A DNA stretch of 64,000 nucleotides from Dinoroseobacter sp. (GCA_017643385.1 JAEPNN010000007.1:172610-236609); one strand, 5' to 3'. Positions 1-10,099 are shown, counted from the stretch's first letter. A program made the numbers and translations. Notes: generated by a model not told the origin, from the letters alone.

Positions 1-464
1 GCCAGAAGCGCAATATGGGCTGGCGTCAGTTTCGTAGGGGCATCTAAAGTAGTCCCAACGCGGAAATCTCCGCCGGCTGGGCGGACATAGGGGCCCGCAT
101 CAAGATTTTCATCAAGGATGATGGTATCGCCATCACGTGTCACATCTTCCTGAATAACAATGCGTGTGGCGCCTTCAGGAACCGGGGCCCCGGTGAAGAT
201 CCGAACGGCCTCACCCGGACCCACAGGCCCGTCAAAACGCGCACCGGCCTGGGCTTCGCCAATAACGGTAAAGCTTGCGCCGGGCGCTGCCGCAGCAACC
301 GCATAGCCATCCATAGCAGAACTGGCAAAGGGGGGCTGATCGCGCAAAGCTGTCACAGGCTCTGCAAGCACCCGGCCAACGGCATTTCGCAGTGAAACGG
401 TTTCAACCGGTAAGGGTTTCAGGCGCGCGAATATGGCGTTAAGCGCTTCCTGCGTCGAAATCAT
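1..464 (-). CDS. moeA: Molybdopterin molybdenumtransferase MoeA, N-terminal part
   Basis: The gene runs off the left edge, so only about the first 154 residues are present. The protein inserts molybdate into adenylylated molybdopterin in molybdenum cofactor synthesis. The visible start [12 protein letters not shown], followed by the [13 protein letters not shown] segment (about residues 44-56), is the conserved MoeA N-terminus with its SAMDG(Y/F)A motif. The ATG at 464 overlaps the moaC stop codon as ATGA, so the two are translationally coupled at the end of the trpGDC-moaC-moeA operon. Identification is firm; the catalytic MoCF domain lies outside the window. Confidence 0.93.
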   Translation of the reverse strand, partial: MISTQEALNAIFARLKPLPVETVSLRNAVGRVLAEPVTALRDQPPFASSAMDGYAVAAAAPGASFTVIGEAQAGARFDGPVGPGEAVRIFTGAPVPEGATRIVIQEDVTRDGDTIILDENLDAGPYVRPAGGDFRVGTTLDAPTKLTPAHIALL

Positions 465-937
465 GTTGCTTCGTAACGGCCTGATTTTCCACCGTCTTTC
501 AATTCAACACGGATGGCCTCGATCACCATGGCCTTATCCACAGCTTTGACCATGTCATAAAGCGTCAGACCCGCAACTGACACCGCTGTCAACGCCTCCA
601 TCTCGACCCCGGTTTGCCCGGTTGTTTTGACGGTTGCTTCAATGCGAACGCCCGGCAGGTCTTCATCCGGGGTCAGTTCAACCGAAACCTTGGTGATGGG
701 CAGAGGATGGCAAAGAGGGACCAGATCGGCAGTTTTCTTTGCGCCCATGATACCTGCCAGTCGCGCGACCCCAAGCACATCGCCCTTCTTGGCCCGGCCT
801 TCGGTGATCATCGCAAGAGTTTCGGAGGCCATGCGCACCGCACCAGAGGCCACTGCGATCCGCGCGGTTACGTCTTTTTCCGACACGTCCACCATATGGG
901 CGTCGCCCTTGCCATCGAAATGCGTGAGCCCGCTCAT
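461..937 (-). CDS. moaC: Cyclic pyranopterin monophosphate synthase MoaC
   Basis: 158 residues, full length for MoaC. With MoaA it converts GTP to cyclic pyranopterin monophosphate, the first step of molybdenum cofactor synthesis. The signature [10 protein letters not shown] is at residues 71-80 (His77 region) and [19 protein letters not shown] at about 110-128 contains the active-site Asp and precedes KAVDK. I chose the ATG at 937 because it begins [19 protein letters not shown], the usual MoaC start, and sits one base from the trpC stop; an upstream in-frame start would overlap trpC. It is followed by moeA in a 4-bp overlap. Placement behind trpC is common in Rhodobacteraceae. Confidence 0.97.
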   Translation of the reverse strand: MSGLTHFDGKGDAHMVDVSEKDVTARIAVASGAVRMASETLAMITEGRAKKGDVLGVARLAGIMGAKKTADLVPLCHPLPITKVSVELTPDEDLPGVRIEATVKTTGQTGVEMEALTAVSVAGLTLYDMVKAVDKAMVIEAIRVELKDGGKSGRYEAT

Positions 938-938
938 G

Positions 939-1751
939 TCACACCTGATGCGCTGATAGAGGATTGGCCAGAAGGTCCTGCGTGGCCTTGGCCACATCGT
1001 CTTGCCGCATCAGGCTTTCCCCGATCAGGAATGTACGCGCGCCATAGCGGGCCAGATCGGCGAGATCGTCCGGTGCTGAAAGTCCGGATTCCGCCACGAT
1101 GATACGGTCTTCCGGCACAAGCTTGGCCAGCGTGCGCGTGGTATCGAGCGTGGTCTCAAATGTTTTGAGATTTCGGTTGTTGATGCCCATCAGCGGGGAT
1201 TTGAGCTGAACGGCGCGCTCAAGTTCTTCGGCGTCGTGCACCTCCAGCAGCACATCCATGTCCCATTCAAACGCCGCGGCTTCCAGCTCCGCCGCTTGGG
1301 CGTCGGAAACACTGGCCATGATGATCAGGATGCAATCTGCGCCCCAGGCACGCGCCTCGGCCACCTGGTAGGTGTCGTACATGAAGTCTTTGCGCAGCGC
1401 GGGCAGGTCAACTGCGGCCCGCGCAGCCACAAGAAATTCGGGTGCACCCTGAAAGCTGGGCGTGTCGGTCAGCACTGAAAGGCAGGCCGCCCCACCTTCG
1501 GCATAGGCCTTTGCCAGCGCGGGCGGGTCGAAATCTGCGCGGATCAGACCTTTCGAGGGGCTTGCGCGCTTGATCTCGGCGATCAGCCCATAGCCTTCGC
1601 GGTTTTTGCGGCGCAGTGCCTCGGTGAAGCCACGGGTTGGGTCTGCATCCCGGGCAGCGGCCTCAACACCAGCCAAAGGACGGGCCGCTTTTGCGGCGGC
1701 GATCTCTTCCAGCTTGTAGGCTTTGATCTTATCTAGAACTGTCTGGGTCAT
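939..1751 (-). CDS. trpC: Indole-3-glycerol-phosphate synthase TrpC
   Basis: 270 residues, normal for a monofunctional TrpC. It closes the ring of carboxyphenylamino-deoxyribulose phosphate to indole-3-glycerol phosphate in tryptophan synthesis. The TIM-barrel motifs are intact: [12 protein letters not shown] (57-68, catalytic Glu59 and Lys61), RKDFMYD (120-126), LLEVH (168-172), NNRNL (191-195) and ESG (221-223). It lies 9 bp after trpD and one base before moaC, so it is mid-operon. The PRA isomerase (TrpF) is not fused to it and is not in this window. Confidence 0.97.
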   Translation of the reverse strand: MTQTVLDKIKAYKLEEIAAAKAARPLAGVEAAARDADPTRGFTEALRRKNREGYGLIAEIKRASPSKGLIRADFDPPALAKAYAEGGAACLSVLTDTPSFQGAPEFLVAARAAVDLPALRKDFMYDTYQVAEARAWGADCILIIMASVSDAQAAELEAAAFEWDMDVLLEVHDAEELERAVQLKSPLMGINNRNLKTFETTLDTTRTLAKLVPEDRIIVAESGLSAPDDLADLARYGARTFLIGESLMRQDDVAKATQDLLANPLSAHQV

Positions 1752-1760
1752 CTGAGCGTC

Positions 1761-2774
1761 TTATGCCGAGGTTAGCGCGGCAAGCGCGTCTACTTTGGCC
1801 TTTGCGGCCCCGCTGTCGATGCTTTCGCGCGCAACTTCAACGCCAGATTTCAAATCTTCAACTGTGCCAGATACCACAAGGGCAGCAGCAGAATTCAACA
1901 AGACCGCGTCGCGATAGGCGCTTTCAGCCCCATCAAGCAGAGCGCGGAATGCGACGCCGTTCTCTTCAGGCGTTCCACCCAGAATATCCTTGAACGGGTG
2001 AACCGGAAGGCCTGCATCTTCAGGGTGAATTTCCATTCCGGTGATCTTGTTGTCCTTGAGGGCTGCAACATTTGTCGGGCCGGAAATGGCGATCTCATCG
2101 GTTCCGTCGGACCCATGAACGATCCAGACCGAGTCCGAGCCCAATTCCTGCAGGGTTTCAGCCATCGGATAGATCAGATCGATTGCAAATGCGCCGGTCA
2201 ACTGCCGTTTCACGCCCGCCGGATTGGTCAGTGGACCAAGGATATTGAAAATCGTTTTGCACCCTAACTGCTGGCGCGTTGGCATAACGTGCTTGATCGC
2301 AGGGTGGTGCATCGGGGCCATCATGAAGCCGATGCCAACCTCGTTGATGGCTTTGTCGACGACAGGGGCCTCGACCATAACGTTGATCCCCATCTGGGTC
2401 AGAACGTCGGCAGCACCTGATTTGGACGACAGATTTCGGTTGCCATGCTTGGCCACCGGAACACCTGCGCCTGCAACCACAAAGGCTGTTGCTGTGGAGA
2501 TGTTCAACGTCCCTTTGCCGTCACCGCCGGTTCCGACGATATCCATTGCACCTTCCGGGGCTGCAACCGACAGGCATTTGGCGCGCATTACCGCAGCCGC
2601 AGCCGCGTATTCCGCGACGGATTCGCCGCGCGCGCGCATCGCCATCAAAAGACCGCCCATTTGGGCGTCTGTGGCATTGCCTTCGAAGAGATGCTCAAAG
2701 GCCTCTGTTGCCTGAGCTTTGGAAAGCGGGCCTTCGGACGCCGCAAAAATCAGGGGTTTCATTGCGTCGCTCAT
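1761..2774 (-). CDS. trpD: Anthranilate phosphoribosyltransferase TrpD
   Basis: 337 residues. It transfers phosphoribose from PRPP to anthranilate, the second step of tryptophan synthesis. The glycine-rich PRPP loop [14 protein letters not shown] (81-94) and the KHGNR motif (109-113) are intact. The start codon overlaps the trpG stop as ATGA, so TrpG and TrpD are made together but are separate proteins, unlike the fused TrpGD of enterobacteria. There is no sign of damage. Confidence 0.97.
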   Translation of the reverse strand: MSDAMKPLIFAASEGPLSKAQATEAFEHLFEGNATDAQMGGLLMAMRARGESVAEYAAAAAVMRAKCLSVAAPEGAMDIVGTGGDGKGTLNISTATAFVVAGAGVPVAKHGNRNLSSKSGAADVLTQMGINVMVEAPVVDKAINEVGIGFMMAPMHHPAIKHVMPTRQQLGCKTIFNILGPLTNPAGVKRQLTGAFAIDLIYPMAETLQELGSDSVWIVHGSDGTDEIAISGPTNVAALKDNKITGMEIHPEDAGLPVHPFKDILGGTPEENGVAFRALLDGAESAYRDAVLLNSAAALVVSGTVEDLKSGVEVARESIDSGAAKAKVDALAALTSA

Positions 2775-3352
2775 GCGGGAACCTTCAGCCTGTCTAGGAA
2801 GTTCTTGAGCATCGCGTGGCCATGCTCGGATCGGATGGATTCTGGATGAAACTGGACGCCTTCGATCGGAAGCTCACGGTGGCGTAGCCCCATGATCGTA
2901 CCGTCGTTCAGCCAGCTGGTGACTTCAAGCTCATCTGGCAGGGTGTCGCGATCCACCACCAGTGAATGGTATCTCGTGCCTGCAAGTGGGTTCGGCAGCC
3001 CAGCAAAAACACCTGCACCTTCATGATAAATTTCGCCCATCTTCCCATGAACGATCTCGCTGTGACGCTGGACCTTGCCTCCGAATGCCTGTCCGATCGT
3101 TTGATGACCGAGGCAGACACCGAAAAGAGGGATCCCTGCGTCCGCAGCTGCGGCGGTGAGCGCGAGGCAAATTCCGGCCTTGTCGGGATCGCATGGGCCC
3201 GGGCTTAGCACAATTCCGCTCGGCCGGAGCGCCATGGCCTGTTGAACGTCAAGGGCATCATTGCGATGTACTTTAACATCTGCGCCCAACTCGCCCAGAT
3301 AATGTACAAGATTGAAAGTGAAGCTGTCATAATTGTCGATCAAGAGCAGCAT
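2771..3352 (-). CDS. trpG: Anthranilate synthase glutamine amidotransferase subunit TrpG
   Basis: 193 residues. This class-I glutaminase supplies ammonia to TrpE. The catalytic triad is Cys80 in FGVCLGHQ, His169 and Glu171 in QFHPES. The start is the ATG at 3352 ([14 protein letters not shown]), the canonical N-terminus; the reading frame stays open far upstream but only as a shadow of the plus-strand gene. trpG is first in the trpGDC-moaC-moeA run, while trpE lies 2 kb away behind an opposing gene, so the two synthase subunits are made from different transcripts. The 150 bp before it is a divergent promoter region. Confidence 0.97.
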   Translation of the reverse strand: MLLLIDNYDSFTFNLVHYLGELGADVKVHRNDALDVQQAMALRPSGIVLSPGPCDPDKAGICLALTAAAADAGIPLFGVCLGHQTIGQAFGGKVQRHSEIVHGKMGEIYHEGAGVFAGLPNPLAGTRYHSLVVDRDTLPDELEVTSWLNDGTIMGLRHRELPIEGVQFHPESIRSEHGHAMLKNFLDRLKVPA

Positions 3353-3500
3353 CTCGCGGTCCTTTTCTTGTTCCGCGTGAAAGGACGTGTATCCTAGCCG
3401 CTGGTCGCGGTATAGATGGGCCAACCAATGCATCGGGGTCAAGGCCGGATCGGTCGAGCCAACGCACTGAGGGAATGATGCGAAGAAACGAGGCAGGTGA

Positions 3501-5048
3501 ATGCTGAAGGGCTTGCTGTCAGGCGTGATCTGGGGCGCGATAATAAGCGTCTTTATTGTGGTTGGGGCGTCGCTGAATGCGCCTTTGCCTGGTCCACGCA
3601 CGGGCACCGTCGATATCCCCGCCAGTGGGGCGTTCGGGACGCTCGCGCCTGAGACGCCGCTTGTGGTGCCTGCCACCGAACCCGAACCGGATCTGCCCGA
3701 CCCTAACAGAACGCAATTGGAAGATCCTGCCCCCTTGGACATAACTGAGGTCGCTCCTGAAGGTGTGGTGCCCGAAGATGAAGCCCCGGTTCCTGAGACT
3801 ATCGAACCTGAATCTGCTGAAATCCCGGTTGAGCCAGAAACGCCAGAAGCATCGGACCCCATTAATACGGAACCACCGGCGACGGAACAGGTCGCAACAG
3901 ACGCGACTGAGGCAGTGACACCTGAGGCCGAAACGCCCGCTACAGCGACACCCGACACGGAAGCTCCGGAAACAGAAGCTCCGGAAATAGAAGCGCCTGA
4001 GACACAGGAACCTGAGACGCGAGCGCCTGACGTATCAGATGCCGTCGACCCCGACGACGAGGACATCATTGAACCTGAACTGACCGAGGATCCGGTTGAT
4101 ACCGAACCCGTGGACACGGACATCGAAGCGCCGACCCTTGACGAGATCCCTGAAACGTCTGCCGAGGCCGAGGCCTCCGACGCGTCCGAAGAACCGGCAC
4201 AGGAGACGCCTGTAGAGGTCCCGACGGAAATCACCGAACCAACGGAAGGTCAGCTGGACGAGGCACCTGAAGCAGACCCTGTGGAGGCCACGCCTACTGA
4301 AGACACCCAGCCTCAAGACGTGCCGGAGATCGCACCACAGAGCCCAACGCTGAACGCCGCAATCGGGTTTGGCGGTGGTGCATTGCGGCGCAATGCATTG
4401 GATATTCCTGTGGATACCAGCTTGCCTCTCTTTTCGATCATTGTGATTGATCGCTCGGGCAGCGGTTTGCCCTTGAGCGAAGTGGCCGCTTATCCTGCAC
4501 CATTGACAGTGGCGCTCGATCCGACGCAGCCCGGGGCTATCGAGGCCTCGGAAGGGTATGCCGCATCCGGGCATGAGGTTTTGATCCTGGCAAACAGTTT
4601 ACCTTCTGATGCGGCGCCTTTGGCGGCCGCCGCGGCTTTGACCCAGCTTCTCAACCAGATGCCGACAGCTGTCGGGGTCCTTTTGCCACCTGGAAGCCCG
4701 TTTGTACGCGATGCTACACGCGCCTCTGAACTTACCGCCATACTTGCACAATCTGGACATGGCCTTGTGTCTCTGCCGCAAGGGCTGGACGCTTTGGGGC
4801 GCGCTGCCGCAGTGGCGGACGTGCCAGATGCCGAAGTGTTCCGCGTGCTCGATAGTCAGGATGAAGGCGTGCCCCTGATGACGCGCTACATGGATCGCGC
4901 GGCTTTTCAAGCGGCGCGCGATGGATCGGTTGTGGTTTTGGGGATCGTTCAGCAAAAGACCATGGATGCGCTTAACCAATGGCTTGAAGGACGCCGTGCT
5001 GCGACCGTTGCGGTTGCGCCAATTTCCAAGGTCATGCTGCAAGAATAA
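3501..5048 (+). CDS. Divergent polysaccharide deacetylase-like protein (YibQ/DUF610 type) with long acidic linker
   Basis: 515 residues. A membrane anchor (about 5-25) is followed by roughly 240 residues very rich in Glu, Pro, Thr and Ala (about 45-285), including short near-repeats of the type EAPETEAPE. The folded C-terminal domain (about 295-515) resembles the divergent polysaccharide deacetylase family: LFSIIVIDRSGSGLP near its start, GVLLPPGSPF and VVVLGIVQQKTMDAL later. The classic metal triad of active NodB deacetylases is not evident. GAGGCAGG precedes the ATG. It is likely anchored in the inner membrane with the domain in the periplasm. It splits the trp genes and runs opposite to them. 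Its function is unknown; an envelope role is inferred. Confidence 0.75.
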   Translation: MLKGLLSGVIWGAIISVFIVVGASLNAPLPGPRTGTVDIPASGAFGTLAPETPLVVPATEPEPDLPDPNRTQLEDPAPLDITEVAPEGVVPEDEAPVPETIEPESAEIPVEPETPEASDPINTEPPATEQVATDATEAVTPEAETPATATPDTEAPETEAPEIEAPETQEPETRAPDVSDAVDPDDEDIIEPELTEDPVDTEPVDTDIEAPTLDEIPETSAEAEASDASEEPAQETPVEVPTEITEPTEGQLDEAPEADPVEATPTEDTQPQDVPEIAPQSPTLNAAIGFGGGALRRNALDIPVDTSLPLFSIIVIDRSGSGLPLSEVAAYPAPLTVALDPTQPGAIEASEGYAASGHEVLILANSLPSDAAPLAAAAALTQLLNQMPTAVGVLLPPGSPFVRDATRASELTAILAQSGHGLVSLPQGLDALGRAAAVADVPDAEVFRVLDSQDEGVPLMTRYMDRAAFQAARDGSVVVLGIVQQKTMDALNQWLEGRRAATVAVAPISKVMLQE

Positions 5049-5117
5049 CCCAAGCGCGATGCGGCACCTTTCAGCGGCATCCCTTGGGGTGAAAGTCTCT
5101 TGATTGGTCGTTTGGAA

Positions 5118-5133
5118 GAAACGGCGCCGTTTC
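5118..5133. promoter_or_regulatory. Perfect 16-bp palindrome (GAAACGGCGCCGTTTC)
   Basis: A perfect dyad with no spacer, in the gap between the deacetylase-like gene and the convergent trpE end. It could be a dimeric protein site or fold as a short hairpin. No downstream gene start is near, so regulation of a promoter is not obvious. Confidence 0.3.
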
Positions 5134-5152
5134 AGACGGACCTGTTCCGTTC

Positions 5153-5175
5153 AACCGGGGTGTCAGCCCGGTTTT
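5153..5175 (+). terminator. Probable intrinsic terminator after the deacetylase-like gene
   Basis: AACCGGG (5153-5159), a 7-nt loop, CCCGGTT (5167-5173), then four T in all. It sits about 105 bp after the stop of the plus-strand gene, in a 352-bp gap (5049-5400) in which I see no other gene. Confidence 0.55.
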
Positions 5176-5400
5176 CCCGTCCCTCGGGGCTTTAATCCGA
5201 AGGAATGTGCATGCGGTTCGGGTCGTCAGTCATGGGCGTATCCGTGACCGACATTGGAACCTTTTGTCCTGTTTGGTGGCGCGAGACTGTCTTGGTTGGC
5301 CCGCGCGCGGATCCGATGGCCGACGTTTTAGGTTATATCGCTTAAGCCGCGGTTAACCCTGCGAACGGCGCTTTCTTTCCCCTTCGGTCTTGGGGTGATC

Positions 5401-6912
5401 TTAGCTGTTGCCCCGCTGAACAAACAGTCCGGCCTCTTCAGCCGCCCGCCGGATCGCTTTGGATTTGTTTACCGTTTCCATGTACTCGGATTCGGGATCG
5501 CTGTCATAGACTACGCCGCCGCCGGCTTGAATGTAGAGCTTTTCGTCTTTGATTACCGCCGTGCGCAGCGCAATGCACATATCCATGTCGCCATTGGCGG
5601 CGAAATACCCCACGCCACCGCCATAGACGCCGCGTTTTTCGGGCTCCAATTCGTCGATGATCTCCATCGCGCGCACCTTTGGGGCGCCAGACACGGTGCC
5701 TGCAGGCATGCCGGCCAAAAAGGCCGAAAGTGCATCGTGATCTTCTGCGAGCTCGCCCACCACATTCGACACGATGTGCATTACGTGGGAATACCGCTCG
5801 ATAATAAATTCTTCGGTGGGCCTGACCGTACCGATCTTGGAAACCCGGCCGGTGTCATTTCGCCCCAGATCGAGCAGCATCAGGTGTTCGGCAAGCTCTT
5901 TGGGATCGGCAAGAAGATCTTCTTCGTAGGCTTTATCTTCGGCAGGGGTCGTGCCGCGTGGCCTTGTGCCCGCAATCGGGCGGATGGTCACTTCGCGGTC
6001 GAACACGCGTACAAGGATCTCCGGAGAGGCCCCGACGACCTGAAATCCGCCAAAGTTGAAGTAGAACATGAAAGGCGAGGGGTTGGTGCGCCGCAGACTG
6101 CGATACAGCGAGAACGGCGGCAGCGGGAAATCCATTGCCCAGCGCTGCGATGGCACCACCTGAAAGATGTCACCTGCCCGAATATACTCCTTTGCGACCT
6201 CGACCGCATCGAGATAGCCCTGATGCGAGAAGTTCGAGACAGGTTCCCCAACCTCGGCCACATCGCCAAGATCACGGTTTTCACCGATAACCGCGCGATC
6301 TAGATCACGCACAGCATCCATCACACGCTCTGCGGCCTGATTATAGGCGGCGCGTGCATCAAGCCCGGCAGTGGCCCAAACAGGCGAAACGACCGTTACT
6401 TCACCTTTCACCCCATCCAGCACAGCGACAACCGACGGACGCAACAAGATCGCGTCTGGCACGCCAAGCGTATCGGGATTCACATCCGGCAAATGTTCGA
6501 CAAGCCGGATCATGTCATAGCCCAGATAACCAAAGAGCCCCGCCGCGATATGGGGCAGGTCATCTGGCATCTCGATACGACTTTCCGAGATCAGATCGCG
6601 GATGGCTTTCAGTGGGTACGCATCCACTGGCTCAAAGGCGTTCGGATCAAAGCGGGCAGATCGGTTGATCTCCGAGCGGTCCCCATGGCACCGCCAGATC
6701 AGGTCCGGTTTCATACCAACCACGGAATAGCGCCCGCGCACCTCACCGCCGGTAACAGATTCCAGCATAAAGCTGTCTTTCCGCCCGCCTGCGAGTTTCA
6801 TCATCACGGACACGGGGGTGTCGAGATCCGCCGCAAGCCTGGTATAGACGAGCCGGTTCTCTCCGCGCGCGAAGCCCGCTTCGAAAGTTGCGAAATCCGG
6901 AAGAAGCGCCAT
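5401..6912 (-). CDS. trpE: Anthranilate synthase component I TrpE
   Basis: 503 residues. It converts chorismate plus ammonia (from TrpG) to anthranilate. The feedback-inhibition element MLES (49-52) is present, and the chorismate-binding domain is complete: GASPEIL (294-300), PIAGTRPRG (312-320), DLGRNDTGRVS (348-358), TVSGAPKVRAMEIID (406-420) and GGGVGYF (431-437). It begins 12 bp after the PpiD-like gene and shares its transcript. No Trp-rich leader peptide or attenuator hairpin is visible just upstream, so control must act at a more distant promoter or through the enzyme. Confidence 0.97.
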   Translation of the reverse strand: MALLPDFATFEAGFARGENRLVYTRLAADLDTPVSVMMKLAGGRKDSFMLESVTGGEVRGRYSVVGMKPDLIWRCHGDRSEINRSARFDPNAFEPVDAYPLKAIRDLISESRIEMPDDLPHIAAGLFGYLGYDMIRLVEHLPDVNPDTLGVPDAILLRPSVVAVLDGVKGEVTVVSPVWATAGLDARAAYNQAAERVMDAVRDLDRAVIGENRDLGDVAEVGEPVSNFSHQGYLDAVEVAKEYIRAGDIFQVVPSQRWAMDFPLPPFSLYRSLRRTNPSPFMFYFNFGGFQVVGASPEILVRVFDREVTIRPIAGTRPRGTTPAEDKAYEEDLLADPKELAEHLMLLDLGRNDTGRVSKIGTVRPTEEFIIERYSHVMHIVSNVVGELAEDHDALSAFLAGMPAGTVSGAPKVRAMEIIDELEPEKRGVYGGGVGYFAANGDMDMCIALRTAVIKDEKLYIQAGGGVVYDSDPESEYMETVNKSKAIRRAAEEAGLFVQRGNS

Positions 6913-6924
6913 GCTATTTTTGTC

Positions 6925-8793
6925 CTAGAGACCTGATTGGCCCGCTCTGGCCTGCAAGCTGGAATTCACGGCGTTGATTGCCGCCTGATCAAGCTCCAGT
7001 CCTGCTGTTGCCTGAAGTTCACGCGCGAAGGCATCATAGATGTCCAGCGCGATGCTCTGATTGGCCTGATTGGACAGGACAGATCGCAAGAAATCAGAAT
7101 CCGGGTCGGTGTCATCGGGAGGCAGAATTTCATCAAGACGTACCAGATGAATTTCGCGCGCACCTTCTACGATTTCGAAATCACCGGTTTGGGCCATTTC
7201 AAACACGGTCGTCATCAGAATTGGGGGGAAGCCTTCGAGGAATGCATCGCGCGTCAGCCCAACCTCGCTGCGAGGGGCAAGGCCAAGGGCTGCCATGGAC
7301 CGTCCGCCTTCAACGACATTGCGGGTCGTTTCAGCCTGCGCACGCAAAGCGATCAGGACCTGTTCGGTACGCCAAAGCTCGGTCGCTTGATCCCGCACTT
7401 CGTCCAAAGGCAAAACCCGTGGGGGGATGATTTCATCCAAACGAAGGGCAAAGAGCCCACCATCTTCCAGCTCCACGATTTCGGGAAAGTCGCTATCCCG
7501 CACGCTGAGGGCTGCGTTCCTGAAGGTTTCATAAGCGGCAATGCCTTCATCGCTGCCCTGTTGAACGCCGATCTGGCCCAGCTCCATGGCGGTTTCGACT
7601 GCCAGTTCTTCCAAGGTTGCACCCCCCGCAAGCAGATCGTCGATGGGTTCCAGTTCCGCCCGAATGGCGCGGATCGCGCGATCGGAAGCGGCTTCGGCGA
7701 ACAGATCGTCGCGTACGTCTTCGAAGGGTATTTCCTGCGCGTTCAGCAAACCTGCGACGTTGAAGAACGCAGATCCAAAGGTTGTGGGCAGGGGGCCAAC
7801 GACGCCAGTGTCTTCAAGCGCAAAGACTGCTTCGGCAATCTCAGGGTCAAGGTCGTCGCGGGACACTTCGCCCAATTCGATATCGGCGAGTGTCACGCCG
7901 CGTTGTTCTGCAAGCTCGTCAAACCGCAATGCGCCCGAGCTCAGAGCCTCAGCCGCTTCTGCCGCCTCAGTTTCATCCGCGATAACAAGACGGTAAAGAA
8001 TGCGGCGTTCTGGACGTACGTATTCATCGATCCGCGCTTCGTAATCAGCGCGCAATTCGTCCTCGGGGATGGTGATTTGTGCTTCCATCATCTCTGGTGA
8101 CAGCCAAGCGTAGGTAACCTGACGGGTCTCTGGTTCGGTGAAGAAGGAAGGGTTTTCTTCATGGAACGCTGCAAGCTCTGCCTCAGTGGGTTCAAAATTG
8201 GGGTCTGCGAGATAGGATTCGTCGAGCGTAACGACTGTAAAGCTGCGACGTGCGCCGATAAAGCTAAACACGGTGTCTGCGTAGGTTGCAGGGGCCTGCA
8301 CACCAGCGACCGCACCCGCGCGTAGCAAGTTTCGTGCGCTATCGACACGGATCTGTTCTTCGAAACCCTCGGGGGTCAGACCACTTTGGCGAAGGGTGAA
8401 TTCGTAAGCGTCGCGATCAAAGTTACCAGCCAGTCCCTGAAACGCCGCGTTTCCGCGGATCGAGGCTGCAACGCGCTCGTCCCCGACAGACAGTCCAATG
8501 CGGCGTGCCTCTTCCGCTATGGCGGTCTGGGTTACGACGCTGGCAAGAACCTGACGATCAAGCCCGATTGCCCGGGCTTCGGCCAAGGAAAATGGACGCC
8601 CAGTTTGTTCTGAAGCGGCGCGTAATTCGGTGTTCAGCGCGTTCACGTAATCCTGCACCGTGATATCGGTCTTCCCCACGCGACCGATTGCGCTGAGGTT
8701 CCCGCTGAATGAGGTCACACCGAAACCAGCCAGACCTAAAATCAACAAGCCCAGCAGGACATAGACGAATATGTTGGACGCTTTGCCCTTCAT
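6925..8793 (-). CDS. PpiD-like membrane-anchored peptidylprolyl isomerase / SurA N-domain chaperone
   Basis: 622 residues. A single N-terminal membrane anchor (about 8-28) is followed by a SurA-like N-domain (about 35-200) and a parvulin-like region (about 250-375) containing RRILYRLVIADETEAAE and GVVGPLPTTFGSAFFNV. This is the layout of PpiD, which holds newly exported proteins in the periplasm. The start at 8793 (MKGKASNIFVYV) gives the anchor at the very N-terminus; an in-frame upstream start would add a non-conserved stretch. The parvulin active-site pattern is weak, as in PpiD, so chaperone activity is more likely than isomerase activity. It precedes trpE by 12 bp. Confidence 0.85.
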   Translation of the reverse strand: MKGKASNIFVYVLLGLLILGLAGFGVTSFSGNLSAIGRVGKTDITVQDYVNALNTELRAASEQTGRPFSLAEARAIGLDRQVLASVVTQTAIAEEARRIGLSVGDERVAASIRGNAAFQGLAGNFDRDAYEFTLRQSGLTPEGFEEQIRVDSARNLLRAGAVAGVQAPATYADTVFSFIGARRSFTVVTLDESYLADPNFEPTEAELAAFHEENPSFFTEPETRQVTYAWLSPEMMEAQITIPEDELRADYEARIDEYVRPERRILYRLVIADETEAAEAAEALSSGALRFDELAEQRGVTLADIELGEVSRDDLDPEIAEAVFALEDTGVVGPLPTTFGSAFFNVAGLLNAQEIPFEDVRDDLFAEAASDRAIRAIRAELEPIDDLLAGGATLEELAVETAMELGQIGVQQGSDEGIAAYETFRNAALSVRDSDFPEIVELEDGGLFALRLDEIIPPRVLPLDEVRDQATELWRTEQVLIALRAQAETTRNVVEGGRSMAALGLAPRSEVGLTRDAFLEGFPPILMTTVFEMAQTGDFEIVEGAREIHLVRLDEILPPDDTDPDSDFLRSVLSNQANQSIALDIYDAFARELQATAGLELDQAAINAVNSSLQARAGQSGL

Positions 8794-8903
8794 GGCGGGA
8801 AACCCTCGAGAGATTGTATGTGCGCAGGTGCATACGCGCTTCAATGAGGCGGAACAAGGCCGACCAAGATCGAGTTTCGAAACTACGCCTAAATTCTGTG
8901 TGT

Positions 8904-10094
8904 TTAGGCCGGTCCGACAGCCTTGAGACGCTCGGCCAGCGCTTCGATGCCGTTGGAATCGATATTTGCAAAGGCAACGCGCAACTGGCGTTCCGCGGAA
9001 CCGTTCCCGCCTTCTGAAAGGGTGGGGGCAAACATTGTCCCGGGAAGCAACAAGACGCCATGGTCGCGCACAAGACGCTGTGCGAGCGCATCGGACGGCT
9101 CATCTGCGAAAGGGTGCGTTCCATATGCGAAGTATGCCCCGCATCCCATCATCTCCCATCCTGGAAGCTCGGCGAACGCCTTTTCCATCGCGGTCCGCCG
9201 GTTCAGAATTTCGAGGCGTTGTTCGGCCAGCCAGTCCCCGAGATTTTGCATCCCCCAAAGGGCTGCGAATTGTCCCAGTTGCGGAGCGCAAATCGTGACG
9301 GTGTCGATGAATTTCTCAACTTCAGCGAGACGGGCCTGTGACGTCGCCAGCGCTCCGACGCGGTGACCTGTCAACCTGTAGGATTTCGAGAAGGAATACA
9401 GATGAACAAGCGTTTCGGCCCAATCCGGATCCTGAAAGAGCGTGTGTGGTGCCCCGGTTTGCGAATGGAAGTCGCGATAGGTCTCGTCGACGATCAATGC
9501 GATGCCGTGGCGTTTTGCCAAATCGTAAAAGGCGCGCAAAAGATCGACAGGGTATTCCACGCCGCCCGGGTTGTTGGGTGATGTAAGCGCGATCGCGCGG
9601 GTTGCGGATGTAATGCGTTTTTCTGCTTCGGCAGGGTCGGGCAGCAGATCCGGACCGGTTGGCAGGATCTGGGTTGTCACGCCGGACATGTCCAGCCACA
9701 TTTTGTGATTGAAATACCATGGCGTCGGCAACATCACTGCATCGCCGGGGCCCGCGAGGGTTGCGCAGATGGCAGCAAAGGCCTGATTGCAGCCGGCCGT
9801 GATGGCGACTTGGGCCTCTTTTACATCCCCTTTATAAACGTCACTGATTTGTGCGGCGAGTTCTGCGCGCAGGGCAGGCAACCCGAGATCAGGCCCGTAA
9901 ATATGCGTCGTTTCCTGATGGAGAATGGCCTCCGCCATCGCCTGGCGTAAGCTTTCCGGCGGGGGGTCAACCGGGGCGGCCTGGCTGACGTTGATCAATG
10001 GCAGATGCGCGGGCGGTGGCGTCTCCTGAAGCCAACGTCGTGCTTCCATGACAGGCGGTGGAACGGTTGCCGCGAAGCTTGGGTTCAGATGCAT
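8904..10094 (-). CDS. PLP-dependent class I/II aminotransferase
   Basis: 396 residues, fold type I. Motifs: AGCNQAFAA (100-108), SPNNPGG (172-178), IVDETYRDF (201-209), the PLP lysine Lys237 in LYSFSKSYRLTGHRVGA and Arg245. It resembles aspartate/aromatic aminotransferases of alphaproteobacteria, but the substrate cannot be assigned. The ATG at 10094 lies 5 bp after the gpt stop; a longer start would overlap gpt. A 12-bp palindrome (AGTTTCGAAACT, 8873-8884) lies between it and the PpiD-like gene. Confidence 0.88.
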   Translation of the reverse strand: MHLNPSFAATVPPPVMEARRWLQETPPPAHLPLINVSQAAPVDPPPESLRQAMAEAILHQETTHIYGPDLGLPALRAELAAQISDVYKGDVKEAQVAITAGCNQAFAAICATLAGPGDAVMLPTPWYFNHKMWLDMSGVTTQILPTGPDLLPDPAEAEKRITSATRAIALTSPNNPGGVEYPVDLLRAFYDLAKRHGIALIVDETYRDFHSQTGAPHTLFQDPDWAETLVHLYSFSKSYRLTGHRVGALATSQARLAEVEKFIDTVTICAPQLGQFAALWGMQNLGDWLAEQRLEILNRRTAMEKAFAELPGWEMMGCGAYFAYGTHPFADEPSDALAQRLVRDHGVLLLPGTMFAPTLSEGGNGSAERQLRVAFANIDSNGIEALAERLKAVGPA

Positions 10095-10099
10095 CGGGT

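Noticed and set aside
3353..4234. Long minus-strand open frame upstream of trpG, Ser/Gly-rich
   Set aside because: It is antisense to the Glu/Pro-rich linker gene; low-complexity composition and the canonical TrpG start at 3352 show it is a shadow.
5395..6303. 302-codon plus-strand frame over trpE
   Set aside because: Antisense shadow of trpE.
6913..6924. Trp attenuator before trpE
   Set aside because: Only 12 bp separate it from the upstream gene; no leader peptide or hairpin.
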